Source: Xestospongia muta
Taxonomy: Eukaryota > Porifera > Demospongiae > Haplosclerida > Petrosiidae
Direction: 5' to 3'
Length of the DNA: 64,000 nt
Assembly: GCA_963693285.1 (NCBI GenBank)
Contig: OY848929.1
Span: 2,916,501 to 2,980,500, forward strand
Shown here: piece by piece, positions 1 through 20,044 of the stretch
How the letters are laid out: every line of letters begins with the position of its first letter
Numbering within the stretch: the first letter of the stretch is position 1
Notes under the pieces: generated by a model
What the model was told of the DNA's origin: nothing
The model's database searches: none
Seen by the model: the letters and a program-made list of their open reading frames with translations, nothing else
Made by a program: the position numbers and the translations under genes

Positions 1-353
1 GACGTGCATGTGTTCATTTTTTCTAGTTTTTGTAATATTTTTTGCAATTATTGTTGAAACATTTTTTCCACATCTCACTCATTTTCATCCTGTCTCACTC
101 ATTTTTTTGGAGCCTCTCACTCAATTTCTAAGTCAGGGGTTGGCATGTCTGCTACCTTTGTCCCTGTTCCAAATGTTCCAGTACTCCTTCTCCTCCTAAT
201 TTCCATAATTAGTAATATACCAGGCTTAGGCTTACACTGACATTACCCACGGCTGTTTGTACCTAATACAACAGACCCTCAGTGCATCTCAACCATCGTA
301 TCACTTAACTCATTTTATTTATTCTATCTTTTATTTTTTGCACTGTAAAGCTA

Positions 354-399
<46 letters not shown>

Positions 400-553
400 A
401 TGAACTCACTACAGTTTCATCAGTCAACCATTTTAAATGTACTTACATAGATGTAATTTCCCCTACTGGTTGTCCCTATATTTTTGTCTGGGTCCACTAT
501 TTAATTAGCTATGCTAACAGTAATTATCATAATTAAAAAATACCTATTTTTAG
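1..553. other. AT-rich non-coding stretch upstream of the first recognised ASXL exon
   Basis: No exon is recognisable here. The 63-codon frame near the left edge has no family resemblance and poor composition. The stretch contains an AAT microsatellite and ends in a splice acceptor (TAG at 551-553). It is most likely intron of the ASXL gene, whose 5' exons, expected to carry the N-terminal HARE-HTH domain, would lie left of the window. It could also be 5' flank if translation starts inside the first exon described. Confidence 0.5.
355..398. repeat. (AAT)n microsatellite
   Basis: About 14 uninterrupted trinucleotide units in non-coding DNA. Confidence 0.95.
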
Positions 554-3362
554 GTGTGGCCACTTGAGAATGTACACACCCCTTTGTTATAGTTTTGTAT
601 TATACATGATGCCTGGAGTATTCGGTCGAGCTACTGTAGAAATTGAACCAGATCGAACAGGTAAAAGAGGCTGGATTGGTAGCAGAGAAAACTCTGCGCT
701 TCCTTCCCCTATTAAAAGTCTTTTGGCATCGTTGAACCGGCGTGTGAGTATTACTAAAGATTTGCCCTTGAGAAAGAAAATGGCGACCAGAGCTCTTCGA
801 CATCAAGATATTGAGAATGTTGGAGTAGGAATGGACCAAGAACCAGTTTGCCACATGGCTACTGACTGGGCTGAAGTGATCTTTTTCCATCAAGGATCGC
901 AAGTGGTAGATCCTTTACGTGTACAAGGTTGGCGTCAAGAAAGAGCAGGTGTAAGTATTATACCAGAATGGCAGCCACCTTCACCTGTAATGAGTTCATT
1001 TACCATCAGTTCTCGAAATCCAAAAACATTGTTGCATGCTCCTTTGGTCAGAGTACCATATTCATCAGACTCGCAAGGTATTGATGTGGGTGTGGCTTGA
1101 ATAATTGTAAAAAAACATAGATAATAGATGATTGTAAAAGATCTGTCAGTGTACCTAAGCTTATGTATAAATTTATATAGCTATTGTGGATCTACTAGTG
1201 TCATTTTCAGTCCCAGGAAAATGGGTCTAGCTATAACAGAACATTCTACTTGATCTTAAGATGTTATGACTTATAGAGTCAGTAAACTATTATTCTAATA
1301 AGAATAATTCGTTTTGCAACTGAATTTACATAATATTTAAAACTAATATAGTAGGTAACTTTCTTAAATTCTGCTGTTCCTATGAAAAGGAAACTTAACA
1401 GGTCATCTTTAAACTTCTTGTCCTGAATTCCAGATTTAGGTGACAGGGTCTAGCAGGATGTTCTGTTGTAGCACTTTGTGTGAGGCTGCGTACAAGACTT
1501 AGACTAGGTTAGGTGCTGTGAGGTAACTAATGTACAACAAGAGTCACTATTGCCTATAGTAGATCCTATTTGATTTTGGTAAAGTCCAAAGTGTTCTTTC
1601 ATAATGTTGTTACTCAGTTCATAACTAGTCTTGTGTCTCCCTCCACCAGAAGTGCTGGGATGCACAACACTAGTTCATAACAGTATGTAAGGCCACTGGT
1701 TAGTAATTGTGTAATAATCTTTTGTCTTATTATAGGAGATGAAGAGTCTGATGATTCTGGAGATGATCTCTATCGGCCTCCTTTACCTTTCCCAAATGGT
1801 CCAACGCTAGTTAGACTTTCTCAACCTGAAATTAAAACACCATCACTAAATACTCTATTTTCACCATCTTCTCCTCTCAGTACTTGCAATATTAAAGTGA
1901 GATTCTCAGACTGTATATTTGAAAGTAGCTGTTTATGGTACATGAGACACACCCTGAAATTTGTGCATATTTTAGTAGTGTATATTTCATTGACTGATAC
2001 CAATATCCTGCCACACCCACCATTACTGTTTATAATTACTGTTAACTTTGTAAATTGGCATATTTTAAAAGCACAAAAAAATAATTTTATAATTTTATGC
2101 TCACCAAATTAACTTCCTATTCAGTATGCAGACACTGTTCCAAAAAATGAATATACAATACATCTGAATGTATTTATCAAAATACTATTCATTTTTCTCT
2201 AGGCTCTGTTAACGTCCAGCAAATTCCTAGCTCTACCTGTTACTGTTCAAAAGAAACTGCTAAGTTACCTACCAGTCACTGATCAGCAGACTTTAGCAAG
2301 GCAATTATCTAGGTATGTTATCATTATTCAGCTACTGTAGTTCTTCTAAATATTAAAATTATTTTGTAGTTTACACAAGCTTTCTCCTTTATTAGTTTGT
2401 CTGAAAAATTAAATTTTTAATTTTTAAGAATACAGCTCTCATCTACAATACCAATTTACATTTAATCTTCCCAAGGTGCTTCAATTAGACTATGTATTCC
2501 ATTATTAAATAACTTCCACACTTCTTAAAGCCTTTTCAATGTCATTGAAAATGTCACAATAGATGCCATGGATGGACTTATAGTGATGTTATTAAAATGC
2601 TTATAGCATTCATTAAAATTTCCAAGAACTAATTAACTTTGCCATAAAATGTTTTATTTGGTGAATTTTTAGAGGAACTGAGCTATATTTTTTGTTGAAT
2701 ATGATGTAAATATTTGATATCTGATCATTTTTAACAGTAACCTAGATACTATTTTGCATAATGAATACATCAGTGCTGCTTTGAGAGAATGGCAAGATCG
2801 ACTTATACTAGGTGCCTTACAAAGAAAGAGAAGTCATCATCACACAAGTTCTATGCCATGGAAAGACAAATTTTATGAAGAGTATTGGGGAAATAATAGA
2901 AAACGAACAAAACTTGAAAAGGATGAAGAACATTACTATCCATCATCACCTACTGCAGGCTATGACCACAAACAGAGACTAGTTCATCAAGTATTATTTA
3001 GATCATCAAATCACAAAATGTCCAAATCGAAGTCTACATCTACAAGAAATAATTCGATAAATCACCTCCCAGTAATAAATGGCAGTTGCCATTTAACCCC
3101 ACCCCCATCTCCTAACCCTGCCCTTCCAGTTCAACTTCCACTTCAAGCCTATACAGTACACTGTACTAGTCAACAAATACTACAGGAACACTCGTATTGT
3201 AGTACTCGTACACCTCTTCGTTCAACACTGACATTAATTATAGGATCAAAGTGTAATTGTCAAACTATACCTTTACAAGTCTGTCCCACCTGTCACCGTC
3301 TTTATCATCCTAAATGTAGTGAAGTGCAACGATGTCCAGCTTGTACTGGTACTACTCATTAA
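554..3362 (+). CDS. ASXL: ASXL-family Polycomb protein, 3' part of gene
   Basis: Exons are 554-1077, 1736-1896, 2203-2312 and 2738-3362 (stop), with agreeing phases. Exon 3 and the start of exon 4 encode the DEUBAD (ASXH) helix region: SSKFLALP..VQKKLLSYLP, then LDTILHNEY..ALREWQDRL, closely following human ASXL1-3. The last codons encode a C-terminal Cys-rich PHD-like finger (CNCQ, CPTCH, YHPKCSE, CPAC), also in the ASXL position. In animals ASXL activates the histone H2A-K119 deubiquitinase BAP1 in the nucleus (PR-DUB); no BAP1 gene is visible here. The roughly 170 residues of the first exon match nothing I recognise. The HARE-HTH domain is not seen and presumably lies left of the window; an internal start (ATG ATG near 606) is possible. 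The 3' end converges with the REEP gene 99 bp away. Confidence 0.82.
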
Positions 3363-3461
3363 ATTCAATGTCATTTTAAGACTACCATGTAAACTATGTC
3401 TTTAATGTTAAAATGTCTTTTTATATTCAATATCCGCTAAAAGAAAAATTCACATAATATG

Positions 3462-4684
3462 TTAGGGGAAGTAAAGAGTTCTGAACTTACAAGGTTGACT
3501 GTCAACAGTTACTTGTACAAAGTCTTCTGCAGGGTCAGGAACAGGAGGACCACGTTGTAACAGTGTATCTCGAACTACTAGAGGCTGTTCTGGTTGATAG
3601 ATCTGTACAAAACCAATGCATTATAGATAGTATAGTTAATACAAGTATATGAGTCAACAATCTGTCATTATTATTAAAATACAGTCTTTACACTTTTAAA
3701 AGTATATAGTATTTAGCATACTGTTTGTTGTTGTTCTTGTTGTTCTTGGCCAGAGATCCTCATAGCTGCAGTCATTATTGTCGTAGAGGCTTGGTTCACA
3801 ACTATAGCAGATGCTTTGTGTACTATTCCTAGTCCAGCTTGTCCAGCATGTGTCAAAAGCTCATCAATATGTTCCTCTTTGTCTAACAGCTGATGATGAA
3901 TCAGACGGCGATATAATGTCTTTGCACCCTATACACAAGAGATAGATTACAATTAGACTTAGTTGACCACACCCACTTCTGTATAGGGCAATGCTAGCCA
4001 CAACACAACCACAATCTTGATTTCATAGTAAAATGGCAACCTATAATGATAAACAATTACAATGTCAACTAATAGTATTAATAATATGATAAACTCAGCT
4101 TATCACACTATAGTACTTCTTTAAAAAGATATTCATTAAATTAACAATGATACATTTTGAGTTAGTGCCTTTTGTTTAAATAACAGGTTATAACAAACAA
4201 GGAAACTATTGAGCATTCAAAAGAACAGCAATTCAGTGTACAAGAATTAACACAACAGTAGACCACATCAAAATATGTACTTTCCTTTTGATATTAGATG
4301 CTAACTAGCACAAAGAACAATTTTATAACCTGGTTTACATTACCATCATAACTGATATCTTCGTGTCTCTATCAATATAGCCATGTTAATTTCCACACGC
4401 CATACTCACCATGACAGAAATACGTCAGTAAATGTTTCAACAGTTAAGAACAAGGCAAACACAATCCAGTACATCATCCATGTTGTCTAATAAAATGGAA
4501 AATAAGGACGTTGGAACCAATGAAACCTACATAAGCTCGATGGTCTTTGTGCTTAACTGCTTTGAAGGAAGCATAGGCAGGATACAACACTCCTACAAGT
4601 AGACTAGAAGAAGACAGAGTTATTTGATACATAATATGGAGCAGCTCACATTACTAATCTAGACACAAGACCTGTTAGAACCAT
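3462..4684 (-). CDS. REEP: REEP1-4-like ER membrane-shaping protein
   Basis: Six coding exons (4650-4684, 4531-4603, 4410-4486, 3977-4040, 3722-3928, 3462-3602) splice in phase to 198 residues. The N-terminus MVLTGLVSRLVILLVGVLYP, the WMMYWIVFAL segment, LPFYYEIKI and the GAKTLYRR motif follow human REEP1-4 (TB2/DP1/HVA22 family). Members insert hydrophobic hairpins into tubular ER, curve the membrane and link ER to microtubules. The C-terminal part is Gln-rich and poorly conserved. A consensus donor (GTAAGT) lies just before the chosen stop, so a further 3' exon antisense to the ASXL 3' end is possible. The ATG fits the family start exactly. The gene is divergent from KDM3. Confidence 0.88.
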
Positions 4685-4908
4685 AATTCCTCCTCTGTCA
4701 GGGACTTCCCTAAGGGGGCTTGGAAAAGGAGGGACCACGAGTTGTTATGTAGGTGTGACCCCACCTACCAAGAGCTCCACCTATTTTCTATTCCTCATGT
4801 AAATTAGTTTGTTTTGTTGTATTATAAAGTAGAGAGGGACTGAACAGATTTTACTTTTGATACCGACTTTTTTAGCTTTTGCCGATATCTGGGCGTACCA
4901 ACCAAGTC
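4685..4908. promoter_or_regulatory. Shared intergenic space of divergent REEP and KDM3 genes
   Basis: 224 bp separate the two start codons on opposite strands, so this must hold both 5' UTRs and probably a bidirectional promoter. No clear TATA box was identified. A stop codon at 4873-4875 in the KDM3 frame supports the ATG at 4909. Confidence 0.6.
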
Positions 4909-13630
<8,722 letters not shown>

Positions 13631-13656
<26 letters not shown>

Positions 13657-13686
13657 CTTAGTCGGTATTCTAAAGCAAACATGACT
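13631..13686 (+). repeat. 28-bp tandem duplication across the KDM3 stop codon
   Basis: Two identical adjacent 28-bp units, 13631-13658 and 13659-13686. The first holds the last KDM3 codons and TGA (13654-13656); the second is a non-coding copy in the 3' UTR. Confidence 0.95.
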
Positions 13687-13845
13687 TACAACATCGACCA
13701 TTACATTCTTAATTGTTTTTCTGTGAATATTAATATTTTGAGTGTTTTTGTGGTTATTGAGAACACAATATTTACATTATTTACATTATCAGTGAAGGAG
13801 ATTTGAAGTTAGTAAAAGGTTTAAGAGAAGGAATGATGACTTTAA

Positions 13846-16800
13846 TTATGACATCATTTGCAAATTAGATTCAACCATCATCTCAGATGCTTGTTGCATG
13901 TCTTTAAGTGAAATAGTCAGATCTCGGCGAAACACAGATAAATTTTGAGTAAACCTACAATAAATTTAGTGATACTATAAATTTTATATGTTCACATACT
14001 TGTCTCTGTTTCTGGTTAATAAATTGTACTCTATATTGTCCATCAAGTTATCAAAACATAACATCATAGAGTTCTGACGATCTGATGGCTGCATAGCCAC
14101 AATACTGTCACGCAGTGTCTTAAAGTACTGAATAAGGAAATATTATTACAAGATATACTTTATAACTTGGAGTTGTTATGTACACAGTAATTGAAATTAA
14201 AATACTATACCTCTTCATTGAGCAGTATTAATCCAAGTAGTGGACGTGACATAGACCACTGTATACGACATTTCTCAAACATGACAGTTTGAAGAATTGA
14301 CTGAAGTATTTCCTACAAAGTATACACAAACTTGTGAGGCCTAGGTTCTCAGAAGTATACACATTAGCACTGTAAGCTAAGGGATCATAGAAAGGAGGAT
14401 ATATTACCTGAAGTATTTCTGGTCTGGCTTGAGGTAACTGAAGTAAGGTTGATGCAGGAGAAGATGAGAGAGAGGTTTTGTGCTTGTTGAGCTTTTTAAA
14501 CAAGTATGTCAAAATGTGGTCTAATGAACTACAGCAGCCGGTACACACAGCAGTATCTAGACAAATATATAACAGGCAAAGATAATTATAGCTACTACAC
14601 TCAAAGTTTATAACATCTACCAAACAATTGTATCAGTTGACTCACCTAATGAGGACAGTCCCTCTGATAACGATGATAATAAGTATATAATAACCTACAG
14701 AACAAAACAGAATGTAACTCCTAACAAACAGAGGCTTACATTTGGTTCCAATGTACTCAAGAAGTCCATGTGAAACTGTGTTAATGTCTCAATTAATGGA
14801 TAATATGTGGAACTTAGCTTAGGGTAATCCTACATAAATGATAGTTGTATCATTTTCACTTAACATGATCTTACTAAAAGGTTTTTAAGAGGCAAAGATA
14901 TTAACAATTTGATAAATACATCCATAGCACTATCCATTGCAGTGTCTCCATAGAGTTTAAGAACACCAAAATTAACATAACTGCCACACAAAGCAGATCG
15001 CAAGATACCAAAACAAATTGATATTCCTTTTAGCCTAATTATAATTGTGTTAAAGATATAAATAGTGCATGTGTTTATGAAGTGATATGATTGATAGTAA
15101 GGATACTTTCTAGGATAAAGATGTTGAGAAGGAACATCAGTTAGAGAGAGGATTTGTCCTCCATAAGTGACAATAGTTTTAGAAGCCTCTCGAAAAAGCA
15201 GTACTCCATTTGGAGATGTCACATCAAATGCAAGACGTTGTGATCTAAATAATATCAAGTGTATTAACACGTGCATAGTAATGATGTCAAACCGATTCAA
15301 AGCCAGTTCAGACATCAATTTTAAAGTGGGTGTGGTTACAAAAGGTTCCAGGTACCACAGCCGTAATGCTTCCAGGAATATATCAATGTAATGAGGGTAT
15401 CTATTATGTAGATTATCAGTCAAGGATATACCTCCTGATATCACATCATGTCAGTGTCATTGACTATCACTAGGGACTAGGATACATCCATTCAAAGAAC
15501 ATGACATAGCTGTGTTTATTATTAAAAGCAATCAGAATTCCTCGTAAATCTCTAGCAGCACCAACTACCATATGCTACAGGTAAGGACAGTGTTATTTAA
15601 TGTAAGAGCATCATCAACCTACCTTAATTTCTTCTTCACTAACAATTGTTTGAGGTCTACTCATAACAGATTTGATCTGCTCTAACGTAGCTATAAAAGA
15701 AAGTTAACAAATGCAAAAGTCTAAGTCAGTAATGTACCAGTGATTGGACTCATGAATTGACCAAACCGCTCTTCATTTTCACCTAACTCTACCATCAATA
15801 ATCGACCTAATGCAGTATAAAATACTGTACGACAACGAGTATCTACTCGAGCACTGGCTGCAATGCTTAAAAATGGAAAATGTTCTGGCTGTAGAGACAA
15901 TGATAATAACACATCATGTAGATATGTTAACATACTGTGTGGTTAGCCAAAATAAACTGTATGGAATCAAGTTTAACCAATTTTCTGACACTGGTAAACC
16001 CAAGGGATAGGTCTTGTAAGAGTGTCAATGTTCTAGTCATTATGGATCGACTCTGAGTCCATAATTTGAGGTTTGTGACGCTGTTAAACAAACAAAAAAT
16101 AGACAAACTCTTTAACAAAGCACCTTACATTTTTCTAACAATTACATTGAGTACTGTTGTTTCATCATTCAATCCTAATTGTTCCCCTAAGGTACGGTAG
16201 ACCTAACAAGTTATAAAAAGATGTCATCAAGATCTGGTCCTACCTGTGCTGACTTGTGCATCATTTCTCCAATATAAAACTTGCGAAACTGTTCAAAGAA
16301 ACCAATAACAGCAATGTCAAGATGTTCACAGCCCCTCTGAAAGATAAAGTCCACATAATGACCCATCATGTCTACTCTTAAAATTCTTTAATACGCAATA
16401 CTAACTGTTTATGTACAAACTAAGGAGATATTCCAAACACATACTTGTGGTAAATGAGTGTCAGTTAAATCCATTAGTTGTAATACTCTACAGTGAATGG
16501 CACTAATATAGTGGTCATTTATTGTCAATCTAACCTGCAAACTAGTTGTCCATCTATACTGTCATAAGCCCCTGTTGTAGAGTGAGCAATGCGCCCTCCT
16601 ATTACATGACCAATAAAGTGAACCAGCCATGACAGTTGACCTAAAATATAATAGACCTTAGCTACTAGTCTTGAAAACTTCAACAAAACATAATATCTGA
16701 TTTCATTAGCAAAAGATAAAGTAACAACAAAGAGACTAAGTCAAGTAAGTTGGTGAATTAAATTTTACGAATTCGTACAAATCAGTGACATGTATTAAGT

Positions 16801-18966
16801 GAAATGTAACATTTGAAGCATTCTCAATGAGAAGTTATACATATGATTAACCTTCTCTCAAAGACAATTCTTCTTCACTGGTTGAAGTGGACTGTAATAG
16901 TTGTTGATAACTTGACGCAGATGTATCAAATAAAGATATTAAAAGCTCACAAGTATTTTGATAATCACACCTAAAACATATGTTGTACAAATAAAACAAA
17001 CAACTATTATGTGTGTTTTACCTAGCTATGATACTTAATTGGTCAAGTTGCTGTCCAAGACCGGTCTCATCATCAAGAGGATCTTCCAGTCCTTCTCTGA
17101 CCACACCCTCTACACTGTCTAGTCGTGAAGTGATATAGACCTTTACAATCTACAATAAACAAGACATATATAGTCAATCACAGTAATCTATTTTCCCTTT
17201 TTTCTCTAACCACTGACCTCTGGAACATAAGTATTGAGCAAGTGAGTGTCTTGGGAACGAACATAAGGAACACTACCTACCATTTTCTGCCACAAACTAA
17301 GTAAGTAATGAACACTGTTTGCTGAAAACTGCCAACTCTATAGATTAAGTTCACATGTAAATAATTAGAGATAATGCTAACTTGTAAACTAGATATTGTG
17401 AACTTTGCCACAAGTTCTAAGAATTGAGGATATTGTTCTAATTTCATAAGCTCTCCTAATTGATAATTGGATTTCAGACGAACTAATAAGCGACAAAACT
17501 CGTGATAACAATCTGGATCAGCTAATGACTAAATGAGTGATATCATGTCCCTGTTATTAATTTATTAACTAACCTGTGGTGAATCCAATATTCCTTGTAC
17601 TCCTTTAACAAGTTGCTCAAGATACTGTGCTCTTTCTACAGCACTAAAAAGGGAACGTCGAGCACTAGCTAGTTGAACTAAACAAGACACAGCCTGCAAA
17701 ATGAACAAATAAATTTTTAATAGTAACATCATACTATAATATAGTATATTATAGACTTACTATGGCTGCTAGCTTAGATGGGAGAGAGTGAAAGAGTCCA
17801 AAAAAGAGTTGTACAGTGGAGAACTCTCTAAATAAGGGTCTCCATCCAGTAGGGATCTGGACAGTACTTAAATCATCTGATGACTCATCAGTGGAGTTAC
17901 CAATAAAATCAAAGGACAAACATGCTGAAGATAGCTTGAGCAACCATTCTATGAGAGTATGCTAATGGAAAAAAATATTATTATCACTGACCAAAAGAAT
18001 AAAATATAATCTAGTAGACCATAATAAGAACAGAACAACATTTAATAAATATTTCATAATGTTTTATTTTTTACCTGTTGGTCATCAGCAATGTTAATTT
18101 GTCTCAGTAAAGTACAAGAGAGTGTAAAAATATTAAAGAGGGATTCATCTCGAAAGGATCCTGCCACTTTACGATGTTTTGCTAATGAGCGTGTACTTTC
18201 TAATGTATTCATTTCCTGTACTAACTCATATAAAATTTGAATACCAACAACACAATGAGCAACAGACCCCTAAATGAAGAATTAAAACGACAACTGTCAA
18301 TCCATCAAGGAAATTAAAGTAATCTTACCTGTAGGAATGTACTAACTTCATCCAAAATATCACGAAATAAAAACCCTTTGTTTTTGTCTGAGTCAAACCA
18401 GCCATGTTTACTAATACGAGCCACTAACTGGACTAATGCTCGTGTTACATAATCAGCTAGTCCAACACGAGAACTTAAATACTGGAGAACATAATTCCCT
18501 GAAGGAAGAAAAATTAGGACTAACATGAGCTCCAAAAAATACGTGGGTAAAGGCAAGAAATAGAACCCAGACAATGTTTCTATTATCACATATAGGACTC
18601 ACTTAATTGAAGTCGATCTTGAGCTGACAATGAGCTTGTAGGACTAGTCACTAATTTTGTTAGAGTAGACGCTGCTAATAGTAATGCATAAGGAGACTAT
18701 ATAGGATCAAAAACAGTAACATAACAAGTTCAAACTAACTCCTAAAACTCTCACTTGTGAGTTTTCAAGTAGTATCTGACACTGAGGTAAAGAGTTAGGT
18801 GACTCTGAGAAGGCTACTAATGTCTTTTCAGCCTGCTGTCTGGCAGCCATGTCATTAGACTCGTATAACTGCTGACATAGCAGTTCTAGTTGCACTAACT
18901 GTAAAGAAGAAATGTCGAGTTATGCCTTTGCAAATTAGTATCTTTCAAACTTACTTGATCTTCCAT
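13846..18966 (-). CDS. XPO7: Exportin-7 (RanBP16-type importin-beta family receptor)
   Basis: The minus-strand exons follow human XPO7 from end to end: [13 protein letters not shown] near the N-terminus, [71 protein letters not shown], and a C-terminus ending QMMS. The protein is a HEAT-repeat nuclear transport receptor that binds RanGTP and moves broad cargo through nuclear pores. The first coding exon holds only four codons (18955-18966); the next is 18755-18898, then 18603-18696 and 18329-18498, all in phase. Most introns are about 50-100 bp. The gene starts back to back with RNASEH2C and ends 189 bp from the KDM3 stop. I did not fix every internal boundary. Confidence 0.93.
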
Positions 18967-19158
18967 GGTCTCAAACCTGCCTGCTTGTCTGTATGTGTGT
19001 CACAAGTATAGCAGTATACGGAGTAATACGGACAATCAGCTGTCCCGCCTGTAAATAAACTGGTATGTTCATTGAATAATATCTGTCTATGTAAAACTAA
19101 CTGCAGAGCAGCTCAATATCTGTACTATATTTAAGAACTTTTTGTTTTATACAGTTTG
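18967..19158. promoter_or_regulatory. Shared intergenic space of divergent XPO7 and RNASEH2C genes
   Basis: 192 bp lie between opposite-strand start codons. It probably holds a bidirectional promoter; no specific element is identified. Confidence 0.5.
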
Positions 19159-20022
19159 ATGTCTGGGCAGGTGAAAGACGGTATACCTCTTGACTTTCTC
19201 ACTGAGACCACACCCAATTCATCTATGCACTCTTTGCCATGTCATATCAGAACTGAGGCAGGCAAGCAAGACGTAAATGTCACAAGCTATTTTGAGCCAA
19301 TGGTTGCAAATACTCCCCAAACTATGGCAAATGGAGAGAAAGGTAAGCCTATGTAAAGTCATATTTAATATACTTGTCATGAAAAAACTGTTCCCCAAGA
19401 ATATTTCTTTGTCTTTGTAAATCATGGCTCTAAACCACAAAAGACATTGTAGTAATAAGAAAATTGTAGTGAATGTCAAAGGAAGCTATTGACTTGTAAT
19501 TGCAATATGTAGCATTCTGAAAAATTAAATAACATTTTGGATCTTGGGTAAAACTCACAAAAGTTAAAGACAAAAAACCATTTCCCATTGAAGTAGTACA
19601 ATAATACGTTTTGAATAGCATGAATAACATGTTTGTTAGTCCTTTCAGCTTCTTTACGTGGCCGGCCATTACTAGGTATACAGTTACAATTACCACAAGA
19701 ATACAAAGGTACCTCTTATATATAGCAAGTACATGCTATGATTATTAATGGTATAGGTATTGTCCTATCAGATAGGTTAAATCAAAAGATGGCTATTGAA
19801 TCACAATTCTCCTATCTACATCACTGGTGCCTGGATACACAACCTTCACCAGATGACGATAATCTTCGTACATTACAATGGCTAACTGTAGCTAACACTG
19901 TAAGTAAACATGGTTATCAAAATTATTGTTTTAAACAAATTGTGCAGCTTCATCAACCAATCCAGATATTTTCCAAAGATGAACAACAGCATATAAATGA
20001 TTTAGAAACACCAAGTCAATAG
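19159..20022 (+). CDS. RNASEH2C: Ribonuclease H2 subunit C
   Basis: Exons 19159-19342, 19649-19708, 19757-19899 and 19948-20022 give 153 residues; human RNASEH2C has 164. Matching landmarks are LPCHI (human LPCEV), ASLRGRPLLGIQLQLP followed by YKGIVL (human FRGRCLRG..VP..YVMV), the FSYLHHWCLDTQPSPDD block (human FSRFTLWGLE..PGPDA), and LTVANTLHQP at the end. RNASEH2C is a non-catalytic scaffold subunit of the heterotrimeric nuclear enzyme that cuts RNA in RNA:DNA hybrids and single ribonucleotides in DNA. The last intron (19900-19947) is 48 bp with GTAAGT and GTGCAG ends and has no stop codon, so retention would keep the frame and add 16 residues. Family resemblance is modest but collinear. 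Confidence 0.78.
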
Positions 20023-20044
20023 GAATGTTATATTTTTGAAAAAT

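Noticed and set aside
8..199. 63-codon plus-strand frame rich in Phe and Leu
   Set aside because: It is AT/CT-biased, has no homologous motif and no splice link to ASXL.
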